Part shown: positions 7,896 through 16,605 of the stretch, in pieces
Numbering within the stretch: position 1 is the stretch's first letter
Layout of the letters: each line of letters opens with the position of its first letter
NCBI GenBank assembly: GCA_046329195.1
Contig: JAXLVB010000002.1
Location: 2,620,628-2,684,627, forward strand
Length of the DNA: 64,000 nucleotides
Direction: 5' to 3'
DNA from: JAXLVB01 sp046329195
GTDB taxonomy: Bacteria > Bacteroidota > Bacteroidia > Cytophagales > Spirosomataceae
Made by a program: the position numbers and the translations under genes
Notes under the pieces: generated by a model
Database searches by the model: none
Seen by the model: only the letters and a program-made list of their open reading frames with translations
Told to the model about the DNA's origin: nothing

Positions 7896-8657
7896 ATGAA
7901 ACCTAATTACGACTTACTTTGGTTATTGGACAAATATGACAATGGCGAGACTTTAAAGTTTATTTTCTTTTGGGGACACACGAACAAATCGCCAGATGTT
8001 GTCAATAAGGCATGTTTTAGTCAATGGTATGAAAGCTCATTTATTGTTAATGGCATCTTATATCCAACCACTGAGCATTGGATGATGGCTCACAAAGCAT
8101 TACTTTTTAACAACAGAGCCATTTTTGAAAAAATCATTCAAGTCCCCAAACCATCTGAGGTGAAACGATTAGGCCGAATGGTTACTGGTTTCAATCAACA
8201 AATTTGGGATACTAAAAAACGAGAAATTGTCAAGATAGGAAACATTCACAAATTTAATCAGCATCCTAAGTTAGCAGATTTCCTGCTCAGTACCGAAAAA
8301 CGAATTTTAGTAGAAGCAAGTCCTGTCGATAATATTTGGGGAATAGGGTTATCGCAAGACAATGATACTATTGAAAACATATACACTTGGCAAGGTGAAA
8401 ATTTACTGGGTTTTATTTTAATGGAAGTACGGGATTTCCTCAAAGACTTTGGCCACTTCCAGTACCTTACCCATCCAATGCTCCCACCTTGGGAAAAGTT
8501 TCCTCAGGTTACATCTCAAGACCTATTTTGGCGAATGGGAAATGGTGAAACCTACTTGGGAATCTTTAATGATTACTTCATGAAACTGAGCATTAGAGAT
8601 CAAATTATATATAAACTAAGTTATCCGCAACCGTTTGGATGGGGTGAGTTCTATTAG
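7896..8657 (+). CDS. NADAR-domain protein (YbiA-like N-glycosidase) with C-terminal extension
   Basis: NADAR/DUF1768 enzymes cleave N-glycosidic bonds; YbiA acts on riboflavin-pathway intermediates and some NADAR proteins remove ADP-ribose from guanine, counteracting DarT-like toxins. Family motifs: FFWGHTNKSP, YPTTEHWMMAHKALLF, ASPVDNIWGIGLS and GENLLGFILMEVRD, spanning about residues 20-185. A roughly 65-residue C-terminal extension (from GHFQYLTHP) is not part of the core domain. I chose ATG 7896; an in-frame TTG at 7878 would add MTTQID. The gene is visibly more AT-rich than its neighbours, which suggests transfer. No DarT-like gene adjoins it. A START-like gene follows after 10 bp, probably in the same transcript. 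Confidence 0.85.
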   Translation: MKPNYDLLWLLDKYDNGETLKFIFFWGHTNKSPDVVNKACFSQWYESSFIVNGILYPTTEHWMMAHKALLFNNRAIFEKIIQVPKPSEVKRLGRMVTGFNQQIWDTKKREIVKIGNIHKFNQHPKLADFLLSTEKRILVEASPVDNIWGIGLSQDNDTIENIYTWQGENLLGFILMEVRDFLKDFGHFQYLTHPMLPPWEKFPQVTSQDLFWRMGNGETYLGIFNDYFMKLSIRDQIIYKLSYPQPFGWGEFY

Positions 8658-8667
8658 AGACATACCA

Positions 8668-9114
8668 ATGGAGCAGCTAATCACCCTACAAGTTACCATC
8701 CAGGCTCTACCTGCTCAGGTTTGGCATGTTTTGACTAATCGGTCAGCGATGGAGCGATGGTTAGGAGAGCCCGAAATGGACATACTAGTGCATACCAACT
8801 GGCAAGTAGGAACGCCTATCGTGATTCGAGGCTTTCATCACGAAGCATTTGAAAATAAAGGCGTTATCCTGCAATTTACCCCCGAAAAATGCTTGCGCTA
8901 TAGTCATCTCAGTTCGGTTTCGCACTTATCCGATTACGCCGATAACTATACTATTTTTGAGTTTGTGTTGTTGCCTTTGGCATTGCAAACCCAACTGACT
9001 TTACACATCAAAAACTTCCCAACAGAGGTAATTCGGAAGCATTTGGCCTTTTACTGGCCAGCAACTCTTTCTCTCATTAAACAACAATCCGAAACCCTAA
9101 GCCTCTCCTCCTAA
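8668..9114 (+). CDS. SRPBCC/START-like (AHSA1-type) domain protein
   Basis: A small cytoplasmic helix-grip protein of about 148 residues that would bind a hydrophobic ligand or act as a cochaperone-like factor; the true role is unknown. It shows the typical start VTIQALPAQVWHVLTNRSAMERWL, the middle strand-rich part, and a C-terminal helix. I chose ATG 8668, just after the NADAR stop, rather than the ATG at 8635 inside NADAR. Its stop overlaps the stop of the convergent serpin by a few bases. Confidence 0.7.
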   Translation: MEQLITLQVTIQALPAQVWHVLTNRSAMERWLGEPEMDILVHTNWQVGTPIVIRGFHHEAFENKGVILQFTPEKCLRYSHLSSVSHLSDYADNYTIFEFVLLPLALQTQLTLHIKNFPTEVIRKHLAFYWPATLSLIKQQSETLSLSS

Positions 9115-10346
9115 CTCCCCAAGGGGTTTTGAATTTTTCCGATAAAAAGTACCGTGTCTGAGTTCTTTTCGGAGATAACCACCAAGAAGGGACGGTCGCA
9201 GATGTAGTTGCGGAGTGGCATCGAGGTGACCACCACGCCTATCGAAGTAGCAGCAGCGGCTTCGGTACCTACTTCATCTACTTTGAGGTACGTTTTTTGT
9301 TTTACTTTCGACACCATCAACCCTATGCTTTTAGAAATTTTGCTCAAGTCGGCAGCAGCGGTAAAGGCTTGTTTCATCCCCAAGGCGTTGAGGGTAGCGT
9401 TGAGCGAGGCATCATAGTTGAGTTCAAAACGAGGCAACCCTACTTCTTCTCGGCGTTCGGTAAGGTTGGTTTGTAAGCTTTTCCAAGCGTTGGTATCAAA
9501 CGAGTCAATAAAGCCATCAATCGAGACGTTACGGTCGGGCAGTACGATAGTCATGGCGTAGTCGCCGTTAGAATAGGGCAATTCAAAGGCAGCGTAGTTG
9601 GTGCCTTGTGCTACTCGCAACGGCGCCGTCTGGCGCATCATTTTCACGGTCACGTTTTTCCCTTCTGACACCGCAAACGACGCATCTTGTGTATCGGATG
9701 TCTTAAACTGGTACTTCCAGGTGCCTTTAAAATAGACCGCATTCAACAAAAACAAGAACGAATCACTGGTTACTTGGTCTATCAGGTTCGTGATTTTTCC
9801 TTGTGTTTTGTCACTCACCCAGCTATTTATCTTGTTTTTGGCTTCATCGGGTTTGGTACTATCAAAAGGATAAGTCTGCGACAGAAAATAGTGGTTCAGC
9901 GTATTGGTAAAAGCCGATTCAGCGGTATAGCGGTCGTTTTGCCAAACCGAATTGGCGATATTGACCGTCACGTTGTTATCTACTTTGGGTAAGCCATTGA
10001 GAAGGGTCAGGTACGTTTGGTTGATGTCATCGAGCAAAATCCCGTCTTGACGCAAGGCTTGTTTGATTTCGTTGGCCGTAGTTCCATTGGCTCCGTTGAG
10101 CAGCATACCCAAGGCGATGTTCAAACTCAATGGCGACAACACTACGTTTTTGTTATTTTCACTTTTGTTGTGCTGTTTGAACAAATCAAACGCAAAAGCT
10201 GAGGATTGGGTAGCAAAACGAGCCGATACTCCCGTCAGTTTATCTCCTCCCACAGGATTAATGCTTTCTGATTGGGTACAATTATAGCCCAGCAACATCA
10301 GGGTAATTAGCGTTAAGAATTGGATACGTTTCATGCTCGTTTTCAA
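9111..10346 (-). CDS. Serpin-family protease inhibitor, lipoprotein
   Basis: Suicide inhibitor of serine (or cysteine) proteases. It has 411 residues: signal peptide with a lipobox ending at Cys23 (LLGYNC), then a full serpin fold (NVVLSPLSLNIALGMLLNGANG, FLLNAVYFKGTW, and the C-terminal DRPFLVVISEK). The reactive-centre hinge GTEAAAAT has the small residues needed for loop insertion, so it should be inhibitory. By standard spacing P1-P1' would fall at Thr-Ser in VVVTSMPLR, which suggests a protease preferring small residues; Met or Arg just after are alternatives. Serpins are patchy in bacteria and often thought to be acquired. It is anchored outside the cytoplasm and may protect the cell from external proteases or its own secreted ones. 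Confidence 0.93.
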   Translation of the reverse strand: MKTSMKRIQFLTLITLMLLGYNCTQSESINPVGGDKLTGVSARFATQSSAFAFDLFKQHNKSENNKNVVLSPLSLNIALGMLLNGANGTTANEIKQALRQDGILLDDINQTYLTLLNGLPKVDNNVTVNIANSVWQNDRYTAESAFTNTLNHYFLSQTYPFDSTKPDEAKNKINSWVSDKTQGKITNLIDQVTSDSFLFLLNAVYFKGTWKYQFKTSDTQDASFAVSEGKNVTVKMMRQTAPLRVAQGTNYAAFELPYSNGDYAMTIVLPDRNVSIDGFIDSFDTNAWKSLQTNLTERREEVGLPRFELNYDASLNATLNALGMKQAFTAAADLSKISKSIGLMVSKVKQKTYLKVDEVGTEAAAATSIGVVVTSMPLRNYICDRPFLVVISEKNSDTVLFIGKIQNPLGS

Positions 10347-10440
10347 GGTTTGTTGTTCGTAGGTAAAGACTCATCTTACCTGATTTTCGTTGCAAGGCTG
10401 TGAGTAGAATACTTGGATTGGCGTCAGAAAAGGTTTTTCT

Positions 10441-10715
10441 TTAAGTACATTGTAAGCTAAGTTTCTTTAAGATTTACCTCGCAGATACCCGCTAATTACA
10501 TTGTAAACTAAATTACTTTAAGTTTTCATTTAGCCTAACTCCCTTTCCCAGAAGGGGAAAGGGTTGGGGATAGGGGTTTTGAAAATGAAATAAATTTAGT
10601 TTGCAGTGTACTAATTTTATACCGCAGAAACTCGCTGATTTTGTTTTCATCTGTGAAAATCAGTGTTTTGCAATCTGCGACAGTCTGCGGGTAAAAATTA
10701 GTTAGTTTACAGTGT
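10441..10715. repeat. Nested inverted-repeat region between serpin and MFS genes
   Basis: Nothing coding is seen in 10347-10731. Two copies of a TACATTGTAA(A/G)CTAA motif (starting about 10446 and 10497) face two inverted copies (TTTAGTTTGCAGTGTA near 10595-10610 and TTAGTTTACAGTGTACT near 10703-10719), so the block forms nested inverted repeats. The inner part contains a CCCTTTCCC/GGGGAAAGGG hairpin (about 10541-10563); the outer part has Bacteroidetes-type 'CTGCG' repeats (10622-10690). It resembles a small degenerate non-autonomous element or intergenic repeat cluster. Confidence 0.55.
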
Positions 10716-10731
10716 ACTGATTATAACTACT

Positions 10732-11937
10732 CTACTCTGAATGGGAGGCAAATAGCCACCTGAACGCTACCGCACTCAGCACGCAAGTGATAGCCAACAC
10801 AAGCCAAAGTACGGCATAACTACTCAGCTGAACCACATAAGCACCGCCGATGGGAGCTACTATATTGGCAAATGCCCAGGTGAGCGAATAAGCCGCCGAA
10901 TACCGTCCTCGGTTCTGCTCGCTGGCTCGACTGACTGGAAAAGTACCCAAAAAAGGCATGGTAAACATCTCGCCAATGGTGATGAGTAGCACTGCCACCA
11001 AGGCCAATAACGAAGCGTATAACCCCGTGAGCAACAGCGACAAATAGCCCAAAGCAGTAAGTAAAGTGCCTACTACCAAATACAAACTCAAGCGTTTGCG
11101 ATGTTCTAAGTGCTTGATTAACACCATTTCGACCAAGGCAATCACAAGCCCGTTGAGGCCCAACAGCATCCCGATTTGACTTTCGGACAGATGGGCTTCT
11201 TCTTTCCAAAAAACAGGCACAATCCGAAACAACATGATATAACAAACCGTAAACAACCACGAAAGAACAATAAACTGCACGAAAAATGTATCTTTCCATG
11301 GCGAGGCTGTATGCAGAGGTTTCTCCTCGGGTTTATCAGGTACCGTGCGGGACTTGGCAGGTAGCAACAGTAGGATTAATACCCCAACCAGCAGGTAAAT
11401 AGCACCTTCTACCCAAAACAACAGGTGATAGTTGATGGCGGCTAAAAAGCCACCCAACGAACTACCTACGCCCCAGCCTACATTAAGCGCAAGACGATTT
11501 AACGAAACCGATCGGGTCAGGTTTTCGGCTGAAGAATAGGCAGCAATGGCGGCGGAGTTGGCAGGCCGGAAGGCTTCCACAAAAAAGCCAAATACCACGA
11601 TAAGTACACAAACCAACTGAAAATCAACTACATTACTAAATAGTAAAAATAATAACCCACTACAAATAGGCGCTACAATCTGAATCAACCGAAAGCCAAT
11701 TTTGTCAGTCAAATAACCGCCGACTTGCGTGCCTACTACCGAGCCAACCCCAAACAGCGTAATGACCCAACCCGCATCGGCAATGGGCCGATGAAGCTGC
11801 TGAGTAATGTAAATACTCATAAAAGGCACCGCCATGTAACCACATCGGTTGATGAGGATAACCCAACTCAGCAGCCAAGTCTCACGACTCAATCCACTAA
11901 ATGAGGAGCGATATGCCTGAACAATTGTAGTAACCAT
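10732..11937 (-). CDS. MFS transporter, 12-TM, YttB/MdtH-like
   Basis: Inner-membrane proton-linked transporter, probably an exporter of drugs or metabolites. About 401 residues with roughly twelve hydrophobic helices; MFS motif A appears as GGYLTDKIGFRL after TM2, and a central loop rich in Pro/Glu/Lys separates the halves. I chose ATG 11937 (MVTTIVQAYRSS), two bases after the stop of the AhpD-like gene, rather than the longer form starting inside that gene. The tight spacing indicates translational coupling. The substrate is not deducible. Confidence 0.85.
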   Translation of the reverse strand: MVTTIVQAYRSSFSGLSRETWLLSWVILINRCGYMAVPFMSIYITQQLHRPIADAGWVITLFGVGSVVGTQVGGYLTDKIGFRLIQIVAPICSGLLFLLFSNVVDFQLVCVLIVVFGFFVEAFRPANSAAIAAYSSAENLTRSVSLNRLALNVGWGVGSSLGGFLAAINYHLLFWVEGAIYLLVGVLILLLLPAKSRTVPDKPEEKPLHTASPWKDTFFVQFIVLSWLFTVCYIMLFRIVPVFWKEEAHLSESQIGMLLGLNGLVIALVEMVLIKHLEHRKRLSLYLVVGTLLTALGYLSLLLTGLYASLLALVAVLLITIGEMFTMPFLGTFPVSRASEQNRGRYSAAYSLTWAFANIVAPIGGAYVVQLSSYAVLWLVLAITCVLSAVAFRWLFASHSE

Positions 11938-11939
11938 CG

Positions 11940-12383
11940 TTATTCGGGTTGTGCCAGCATACGAGTCGCTAAGGCGATTCGGTTCCATCCGTTGATGACA
12001 ATAATTGCCAGCGTTATTTGAGCAAGCTTTTGAGAACCAAGTAGTTGTTCAGCTTGCTGGTAGGTACTTTCCGAAACGCCGTGCTGAGATAGCTGGGTGA
12101 CTTCTTCGGTAAAAGCCAGTACGGCTTGTTCTTCAGGAGTAAACAAGGTAGTTTCTCGCCATGCACTTAACGTATCCAGGCGCTGATTGGTTTCGCCAAG
12201 TCGTCGGGCATCTCGGCAATGCATACTCAAGCAATAGCCACAGCCATTGAGCTGAGAAACCCTGATTTTGATGAGTTCTACCAAGATAGGCTCAAGCCCA
12301 AAGGCTTTCACTTGCCTTTCTAAAGTTAACATGGATTCATAGACCCGGGGTTCCGCTTCTTTGTAATTCATTCGGGTTTTCAT
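11940..12383 (-). CDS. Carboxymuconolactone decarboxylase/AhpD-like protein
   Basis: Small (about 147-residue) all-helical AhpD-fold protein that could reduce peroxides through a CxxC disulfide. It contains NGCGYCLSMH, i.e. CxxC followed by x3-His as in AhpD, preceded by ELIKIRVSQ. The C-terminal ITLAIIVINGWNRIALATR is also typical. I chose ATG 12383 (MKTRMNYKEAEPRVY); an ATG at 12404 would add seven residues. It forms a two-gene operon with the MFS transporter, so it may detoxify or sense a compound that the transporter exports. Confidence 0.85.
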   Translation of the reverse strand: MKTRMNYKEAEPRVYESMLTLERQVKAFGLEPILVELIKIRVSQLNGCGYCLSMHCRDARRLGETNQRLDTLSAWRETTLFTPEEQAVLAFTEEVTQLSQHGVSESTYQQAEQLLGSQKLAQITLAIIVINGWNRIALATRMLAQPE

Positions 12384-12539
12384 AAGTAGTTTGCTTGGGT
12401 TCATTTTAAATCGTTCAAAATTACACCCAAATTGGACTACTCAAGTCATCCAATTTTTACTTATGCAATACACCAATCTCGTCCTATCTGAAGCCGCTAC
12501 TACATTTTTAATTATCCTTCAAGTACGTTAGGTAGTCAT

Positions 12540-14552
12540 TTATTGTTTGACAACTCGAATAACTCGGCGTTGGTCGTTGGCAACAAAAGTCAGCAGATAT
12601 ATTCCTGTGGAAAGCTCTTGCGTAGGTAGTGCATGAGCGTACTGACCTGCCGAAAGAGAACGGTTATCTTCAGCCAATAGATGGCCGACAAGATCGTGAA
12701 GTTGCCAACTGATGGTAGCATTTTGTAGCAAGGTAAAACTCATCGTGGCGTTTGCACTGGTAGGATTCGGATAGCAAAGCCAGTCGGTTGGCCATACGGT
12801 TTCGGGAGAAGTTTCGATAGAGGAAGTTTTCGTGACCGTAGCGTCTTTCAGAATCCAGTTATTGGGGTCAAAACTCAGGTTATCAGGATTTACATTGCTC
12901 AAAAAACTAAACGATTGGTTGGGTTTGTTATTAAAAACCCGCACCATCTGCTGGATTGTTCCGCCCATGCTTAGTCCCAACTGAATGGGCATCGTAAAGT
13001 AAACAGGCTCCGTATTAGTCGTTTGTTTTATATTCACGGTAACTCGGTACTGGCCAGCTTCAGGCACGGCGTTCCAGGTCACTTGATAAACGGGGTAGTT
13101 TTCTCCATAAATCCATTGCCTAAAAAAGTAGTCTAACTTATGCCCCGAAATCGTCTCGGCTATGCCTTGAAAATCTTCGGTGGTAGCGTTGCCATAGGCA
13201 AACGAAGAGGCGGCATAAGTTTTGAGTAGCTTGAAAAAGGATTCGTCGCCTACCACGCCTCGTAGCATGTGCAGTACCGAAGCTCCTTTGGCATAGGTAC
13301 GGTCGGAGTTAAAGATTTCGTTTTCGCTCTGTACGTTTTTGACAAATATCGAACTCTTAGCTCGCTTCGCACGAGTCATAAAGTTGTTGAGATACGTTTG
13401 GTAGGCAGCCATACCACTCACGGCCTCTGTATAAACGGCCTCGCCGTAGCTGGCAAAGCCTTCGTTGAGCCAAATGTGTTGCCAATTCTTACAGGTGATT
13501 TTGTCCCCAAACCATTGATGCGTAAGCTCATGGGCCACCAGCAAATTACTGAACGAGCCTGCCGAAGTACACGTTTGGTGTTCCATCCCTCCACTAAAAC
13601 CACACTGCGCATGGCCGTATTTTTCCTTGATGAAAGGATACAAGCCAAATTTCTGCGAAAACAAGTCCAACATAAACACCGTTCGGTCGAGATTGGCCTT
13701 GTTGGCGTCGAAGACTTCGGGATAAACAAAATGACTCACCAGCATGGAGTCAGTTGGCGAATACTTAAAGTAGTTATTGTACTGCCGATAGTTGGACAGC
13801 GCAATCGAAATCAGATAGGGAGCAATCGGATATCGGCTTTTCCATTGGTAAGTTTTGGTACCATTGGCATTGGTCTGCACCCGTTGGAGTGTTCCGTTTG
13901 ACACCGAGGTAAAATACGCTGGAGCCGTTATCCAAACCTCCGACGAATCGGCTTTGTCAGACGGGTCATCGTCACACGGAAACCAATCACTAGCCCCGTA
14001 AGGCTCACTCAATGACCAAATTACGTTATCTCGGTTTTGGTTGTGCTTGCCAAACACAAAACTCCCAAAGCCGCTTGAACCTGGTGTGCCATGGTAATAA
14101 ACCGTGAGAGAAAGCGCTTGGTCTTTGGCAAGGGCGGTGGGTAAATTGACTTGTAACTTGTTGTTTTGATGGACAAAAACGACTCGGCTATTATTGACTT
14201 TTACCGAGTCGGTTGTGAGTTTATTTTGCAAATCTAAGGCAACTTGTGTGAGGCTACCCGAATTACTTGTTGCAAAAATGGTGATGGCTCCAATGAGATT
14301 TTTGGTGTCGTAATCAAGCACAAGATTGAGTTTGTAATACGTCACGTTGATGTTTTCGTCGCCCAAGGCCGCCGTAGCACCTGTACGAGCAAGTACCATC
14401 CTTTCTCGTAACCGACCAAAAGCTTGTGCCTTTTCCTGTGCGCAGGCGTCGATACCCGTACTGAGGTCTTGTGCCCACAAAGATGATGGCAGTACGAAGC
14501 ATAGCCAAAGAACATTTTTGAGGATATTCGTGGTGTTTGTTGGTGCCATCAA
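12540..14552 (-). CDS. M1-family zinc aminopeptidase exported by the type IX system
   Basis: Extracellular or surface metallopeptidase that removes N-terminal residues. It has 670 residues: signal peptide (to about WAQ27), the N-terminal beta domain, then the catalytic domain with H341-E-x-x-H345 and E364 (HELTHQW...NEGF) exactly 18 residues apart. The exopeptidase motif normally written GxMEN appears as GGMEH (321-325), a substitution to note. The last ~80 residues (WLCYPNPTSANATM ... GIYLLTFVANDQRRVIRVVK) form a type A T9SS sorting domain, so it should be secreted through the outer membrane. It sits just downstream of the alanine dehydrogenase gene (16-bp gap), and both may be co-transcribed. 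Confidence 0.93.
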   Translation of the reverse strand: MMAPTNTTNILKNVLWLCFVLPSSLWAQDLSTGIDACAQEKAQAFGRLRERMVLARTGATAALGDENINVTYYKLNLVLDYDTKNLIGAITIFATSNSGSLTQVALDLQNKLTTDSVKVNNSRVVFVHQNNKLQVNLPTALAKDQALSLTVYYHGTPGSSGFGSFVFGKHNQNRDNVIWSLSEPYGASDWFPCDDDPSDKADSSEVWITAPAYFTSVSNGTLQRVQTNANGTKTYQWKSRYPIAPYLISIALSNYRQYNNYFKYSPTDSMLVSHFVYPEVFDANKANLDRTVFMLDLFSQKFGLYPFIKEKYGHAQCGFSGGMEHQTCTSAGSFSNLLVAHELTHQWFGDKITCKNWQHIWLNEGFASYGEAVYTEAVSGMAAYQTYLNNFMTRAKRAKSSIFVKNVQSENEIFNSDRTYAKGASVLHMLRGVVGDESFFKLLKTYAASSFAYGNATTEDFQGIAETISGHKLDYFFRQWIYGENYPVYQVTWNAVPEAGQYRVTVNIKQTTNTEPVYFTMPIQLGLSMGGTIQQMVRVFNNKPNQSFSFLSNVNPDNLSFDPNNWILKDATVTKTSSIETSPETVWPTDWLCYPNPTSANATMSFTLLQNATISWQLHDLVGHLLAEDNRSLSAGQYAHALPTQELSTGIYLLTFVANDQRRVIRVVKQ

Positions 14553-14568
14553 TGTTGTGGAATAAGGT

Positions 14569-15798
14569 TTACAACCGAGCAGCTAATAATAGGCTCAAAT
14601 CTTTGAATCGCATGTTAAACTGCCGAGCGATGTTGAGGTTGGTGAGGCTTCCTTTGTAGCAATAGACCCCTTTCATAAACCATTTGTTGGCAAACAACAT
14701 GGCTTCGATACCACCAATCGTACCTGTTTTCAGCAAAAATGGGGTAAAAATATTACTCAAAGCCGTGCTGGCTGTATGTGCCACTCGTGAAGGGATATTG
14801 GGCACACAATAATGGATAACGTCAAATTTTTTGAAAATCGGCACTTTATGAGTGGTCATCTCGGAAGTTTCGATGCATCCGCCGTGGTCAATGCTTACAT
14901 CAATAATCACCGAATCAGGTTTCATTTTTGAAACCATTTCTTCGGTTACTACAATCGGACTCATACCGTTTTCGGGGCGCATGGCACCAATCACTACATC
15001 GGCTCGCTGGATGGCATCGGCCAAAGTATCCGAATCAATAATTGACGTAAAAATATGCTGACCAATTGAGTACTTGATGCGTTGGAGACGGTACAAATCT
15101 TGGTCAAAAATCTTGATTTCGGCACCCAAACCCAAAGCGGCACGAGCAGCATATTCGCCCACGGTACCTGCCCCCAAAATAACGACTTTGGTAGGTGGAA
15201 CCCCCGTGATACCGCCCATCACAATCCCTCGTCCATTGTTGGCACTACTCAAATATTCTGCCGCAATCAGCATGGTTGTACTTCCGGCCAGCTCACTCAT
15301 GGCTCTAATTACGGGCAAACCACCTGCTTTGTCCTCGATGAACTCGTAGCCAATACCCGTGATACGGTACTCGTTGAGGCGTTGGAAATACGCTGCCGAC
15401 AACTTAGGCAACGTAAGCGCCGAAATGACAGTAGAGCCCTTTTTTAGATAATCAAACTCTTGATTAACAAGCGGTTCTATTTTTAATATAACATCAGCAT
15501 CAAACACTTCTTCGGGCGAGTACACAATCTTGGCCCCAGCTTCGCTGAATTCTTGGTCGGTGAATTTTGCTCCTGTTCCGGCTCCACTTTGTACTACTAC
15601 TTGATGGCCGTTTCGGACCAGTACCGAAATCGCATCGGGTACTAAAGCAATCCGATTATCTTGCATCGAAATCTCTTTCGGCAGACCGATGTACAGCCCT
15701 TTTTTAGAAGTTTCTACTTCCAACAGTTGTTCTTGAGGATACAGCATCGTCTGTTGTGCAAGCTCCTCAAAACCAGAATGTTGCTTCGATTCTGACAT
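14569..15798 (-). CDS. ald: Alanine dehydrogenase
   Basis: NAD-dependent interconversion of L-alanine with pyruvate plus ammonia, cytoplasmic. It has 409 residues, about 35 more than the usual ~370, because of an N-terminal extension (MSESKQHSGFEELAQQTM...) before the core GLPKEISMQDNRIALVPDAI. NAD-binding is shown by KVVILGAGTVGEYAARAALG. Further family motifs are VIIDVSIDHGGCIET and HYCVPNIPSRVAHTAS. The gene may use alanine from peptides released by the downstream aminopeptidase. Its 5' region contains the 37-bp polypurine tandem array. Confidence 0.93.
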   Translation of the reverse strand: MSESKQHSGFEELAQQTMLYPQEQLLEVETSKKGLYIGLPKEISMQDNRIALVPDAISVLVRNGHQVVVQSGAGTGAKFTDQEFSEAGAKIVYSPEEVFDADVILKIEPLVNQEFDYLKKGSTVISALTLPKLSAAYFQRLNEYRITGIGYEFIEDKAGGLPVIRAMSELAGSTTMLIAAEYLSSANNGRGIVMGGITGVPPTKVVILGAGTVGEYAARAALGLGAEIKIFDQDLYRLQRIKYSIGQHIFTSIIDSDTLADAIQRADVVIGAMRPENGMSPIVVTEEMVSKMKPDSVIIDVSIDHGGCIETSEMTTHKVPIFKKFDVIHYCVPNIPSRVAHTASTALSNIFTPFLLKTGTIGGIEAMLFANKWFMKGVYCYKGSLTNLNIARQFNMRFKDLSLLLAARL

Positions 15799-15913
15799 TC
15801 GTTGTATGACTAAAGATAATACTTATTTCTACTCTTCTTACCAGGAGTATCCCATCCCTTGCTATCCCTCTTCCTCACCATCTCAACGTTCCCCTTCACA
15901 TCTCCCCTCATTC

Positions 15914-16050
15914 ACCTTTCTTCTTTGACCTTTAACCTCTTCTCCTTCTTTACCTTTCTTCTTTGACCTTTAACCTCTCCTCCTTCTTACCTTTCTTCTT
16001 TGACCTTTAACCTCTCCTCCTTCTTACCTTTCTTCTTTGACCTCTCCCCT
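15914..16050. repeat. 37-bp polypyrimidine/polypurine tandem array
   Basis: Four units with exact 37-bp spacing start at 15914 (38 bp), 15952, 15989 and 16026, the last degenerate. Each begins ACCTTTCTTCTTTGACC and ends CTCCTTCTT; units 2 and 3 are identical. The plus strand is almost pure C/T, so transcripts of the tsaE-ald direction carry a purine-rich leader. The tsaE stop codon abuts the array. The region upstream (15830-15913) is also pyrimidine-rich. Confidence 0.9.
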
Positions 16051-16488
16051 TTAACCTTTCACCTCTTGTCTCTCCACCTCAATCACTCGCTGGCCGCTAC
16101 TTTCGGCGTGAATAGTGATGGCGATTGCCTCTTTGGGAATCAGGTGCTCGATTTTAGAAGGCCACTCGATAAAACAATAATTGCCTGAGTCAAGGTATTC
16201 TTCTATACCAAAGTCCAATGCTTCTATCTCGTTTTTGAGACGATAGCAATCAAAGTGATAAATCGTCTGTCCCTCGTATGTAAGGTACTCATTCACAATC
16301 GAAAAGGTGGGACTTTGTACGGTCGTAAGCACCCCCATTTGTTGGCAAATGGCCTTGATGAGCGTGGTTTTACCAGCACCCATGTCTCCTTCAAAAAGCC
16401 AGATAGCATGAGATTGGCACAGGTCTATGACTTGCGCAGCAGCTTGGGGTAACTCATCCAACGAACGACAAACAATCACCTGCTTCAT
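16051..16488 (-). CDS. tsaE: tRNA threonylcarbamoyladenosine synthesis ATPase TsaE
   Basis: P-loop ATPase that partners with TsaB and TsaD to form the t6A modification at tRNA position 37. It has 145 residues. Walker A is GDMGAGKTTLIKAIC (about 35-49), followed by SPTFSIVNEY and the switch-like HFDCYRL. The C-terminus (EVERQEVKG) differs from the family in its last residues, and its stop lies at the edge of the 37-bp array, so the tail may be derived from repeat sequence. No tsaB or tsaD is near. Confidence 0.92.
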   Translation of the reverse strand: MKQVIVCRSLDELPQAAAQVIDLCQSHAIWLFEGDMGAGKTTLIKAICQQMGVLTTVQSPTFSIVNEYLTYEGQTIYHFDCYRLKNEIEALDFGIEEYLDSGNYCFIEWPSKIEHLIPKEAIAITIHAESSGQRVIEVERQEVKG

Positions 16489-16605
16489 AATGGATTGCGA
16501 AGATACGAAAGAGTAGAGAGCTTAAAGCGCAAAGGCGAAAGAATTTAGCTCAAGATTTAGTATAAAGCTTCAAGCGAGAATACAGCTGTGGGTCAAACCT
16601 ATTTC

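Noticed and set aside
13269..13901. 210-residue open frame on the plus strand
   Set aside because: It lies antisense to the M1 aminopeptidase zinc-site region, which has clear catalytic motifs; the frame has no recognisable domain.
15914..16050. Possible CRISPR array (37-bp spacing)
   Set aside because: The whole 37-bp unit is repeated with no variable spacers, and no cas gene is near; it is a simple tandem repeat.
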